This document shows positions 63,865-64,000 of a DNA stretch of 64,000 nt, one piece after another. Location: assembly GCA_002291465.1 (NCBI GenBank), contig CP021238.1, positions 1 to 64,000 on the forward strand, read 5' to 3'. Numbering within the stretch: position 1 is the first letter of the stretch; each line of letters opens with the position of its first letter. The translations under genes were made by a program, and so were the position numbers. The stretch is from Mycobacterium lepraemurium. Its GTDB lineage: Bacteria; Actinomycetota; Actinomycetes; Mycobacteriales; Mycobacteriaceae. The notes under the pieces are model-generated. The model was given only the letters and a program-made list of their open reading frames with translations, searched no databases and had not been told where the DNA came from.

Positions 63865-63873
63865 TGTTGATTC

Positions 63874-63933
63874 TTCTCAAACTCCGTGTCCATTTCTCAA
63901 ATGAAATGTCCACCCGATGTCCAATTGGACATC
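63874..63933. promoter_or_regulatory. Direct repeats and palindrome downstream of dnaB
   Basis: After dnaB, TTCTCAAA-N5-TGTCCA occurs twice with a 20-base period (63874-63892 and 63894-63912). A third TGTCCA at 63918 is part of the perfect palindrome GATGTCCAATTGGACATC (63916-63933). The remaining bases to 64000 show no gene. The arrangement could be an operator for the next gene outside the window or the end of a mobile element. Confidence 0.45.
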
Positions 63934-64000
63934 CCGAATGAGACGACCCGAGAGCTGCAGCTGCCGCAGCAGCCGCGCCAATTGTGTGACAACACGTCCG

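Overview
The window is a chromosome segment of a slow-growing Mycobacterium, opened at the conventional start, the TTG codon of dnaA. Gene order follows the M. tuberculosis origin region from Rv0001 to Rv0058: dnaA, oriC, dnaN, recF, dciA, gyrB, gyrA, tRNA-Ile, tRNA-Ala, cwsA, ppiA, crgA, trpG, the pknB-pknA-pbpA-rodA-pstP-fhaB-fhaA block, leuS, ino1, ponA1, rpsF-ssb-rpsR-rplI and dnaB. High GC, many GTG starts, a cytochrome P450 and TetR remnant beside tRNA-Ala, and a 337-residue intein in the DnaB P-loop suggest the M. avium complex. The heavy gene decay resembles a reductively evolving member such as M. lepraemurium. That species assignment is inference.

Layout. 1-10.7 kb: replication and topoisomerase genes, all intact. 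10.7-15 kb: two tRNAs, a small membrane ORF, TetR and P450 remnants, cwsA, ppiA, a broken PH-domain gene and crgA. 15-26.3 kb: a DUF881 gene, trpG, then the minus-strand cell-shape and phosphosignalling operon, intact, with four consecutive 4-base stop/start overlaps. 26.5-34.3 kb: tRNA-Leu, then an accessory zone that is mostly wreckage: a frameshifted DinB gene, an IdeR-box-controlled acyl carrier gene (mbtL-like) followed by a broken fatty acyl-AMP ligase (mbtM-like), an eroded TNT-like toxin with its Imm61-type immunity gene, a GNAT/13E12 chimera, a broken pirin and a split DUF5631/DUF5632 gene. 34.3-41.7 kb: conserved genes up to leuS. 41.7-50.9 kb: minus-strand accessory genes, most of them pseudogenes (SDR, amino-acid ABC transporter, GntR, DUF1214-like, TIM-barrel isomerase, sulfotransferase), with intact MarR, two F420-type oxidoreductases and an esterase between them. 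50.9-64 kb: ino1, a PadR regulator, a broken DUF1707 protein, DUF5318, ponA1, a mannosyltransferase-like membrane protein, a DJ-1/PfpI protein, the ribosomal/ssb operon, and dnaB carrying a class 3 intein with a homing endonuclease.

Functionally, replication initiation and elongation, DNA topology, peptidoglycan synthesis and its Ser/Thr kinase control, leucyl-tRNA charging and inositol synthesis are all preserved. The losses fall on accessory metabolism, transport, regulation, iron acquisition and toxin genes. About seventeen genes are broken. At least eight of them carry in-frame nonsense codons, which are hard to explain as homopolymer sequencing errors. I found no intact, wholly new system. 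The most interesting items are the DnaB P-loop intein, the IdeR-box mbtL gene left without a working mbtM, the eroded toxin-immunity pair, and DnaA-box clusters outside oriC.
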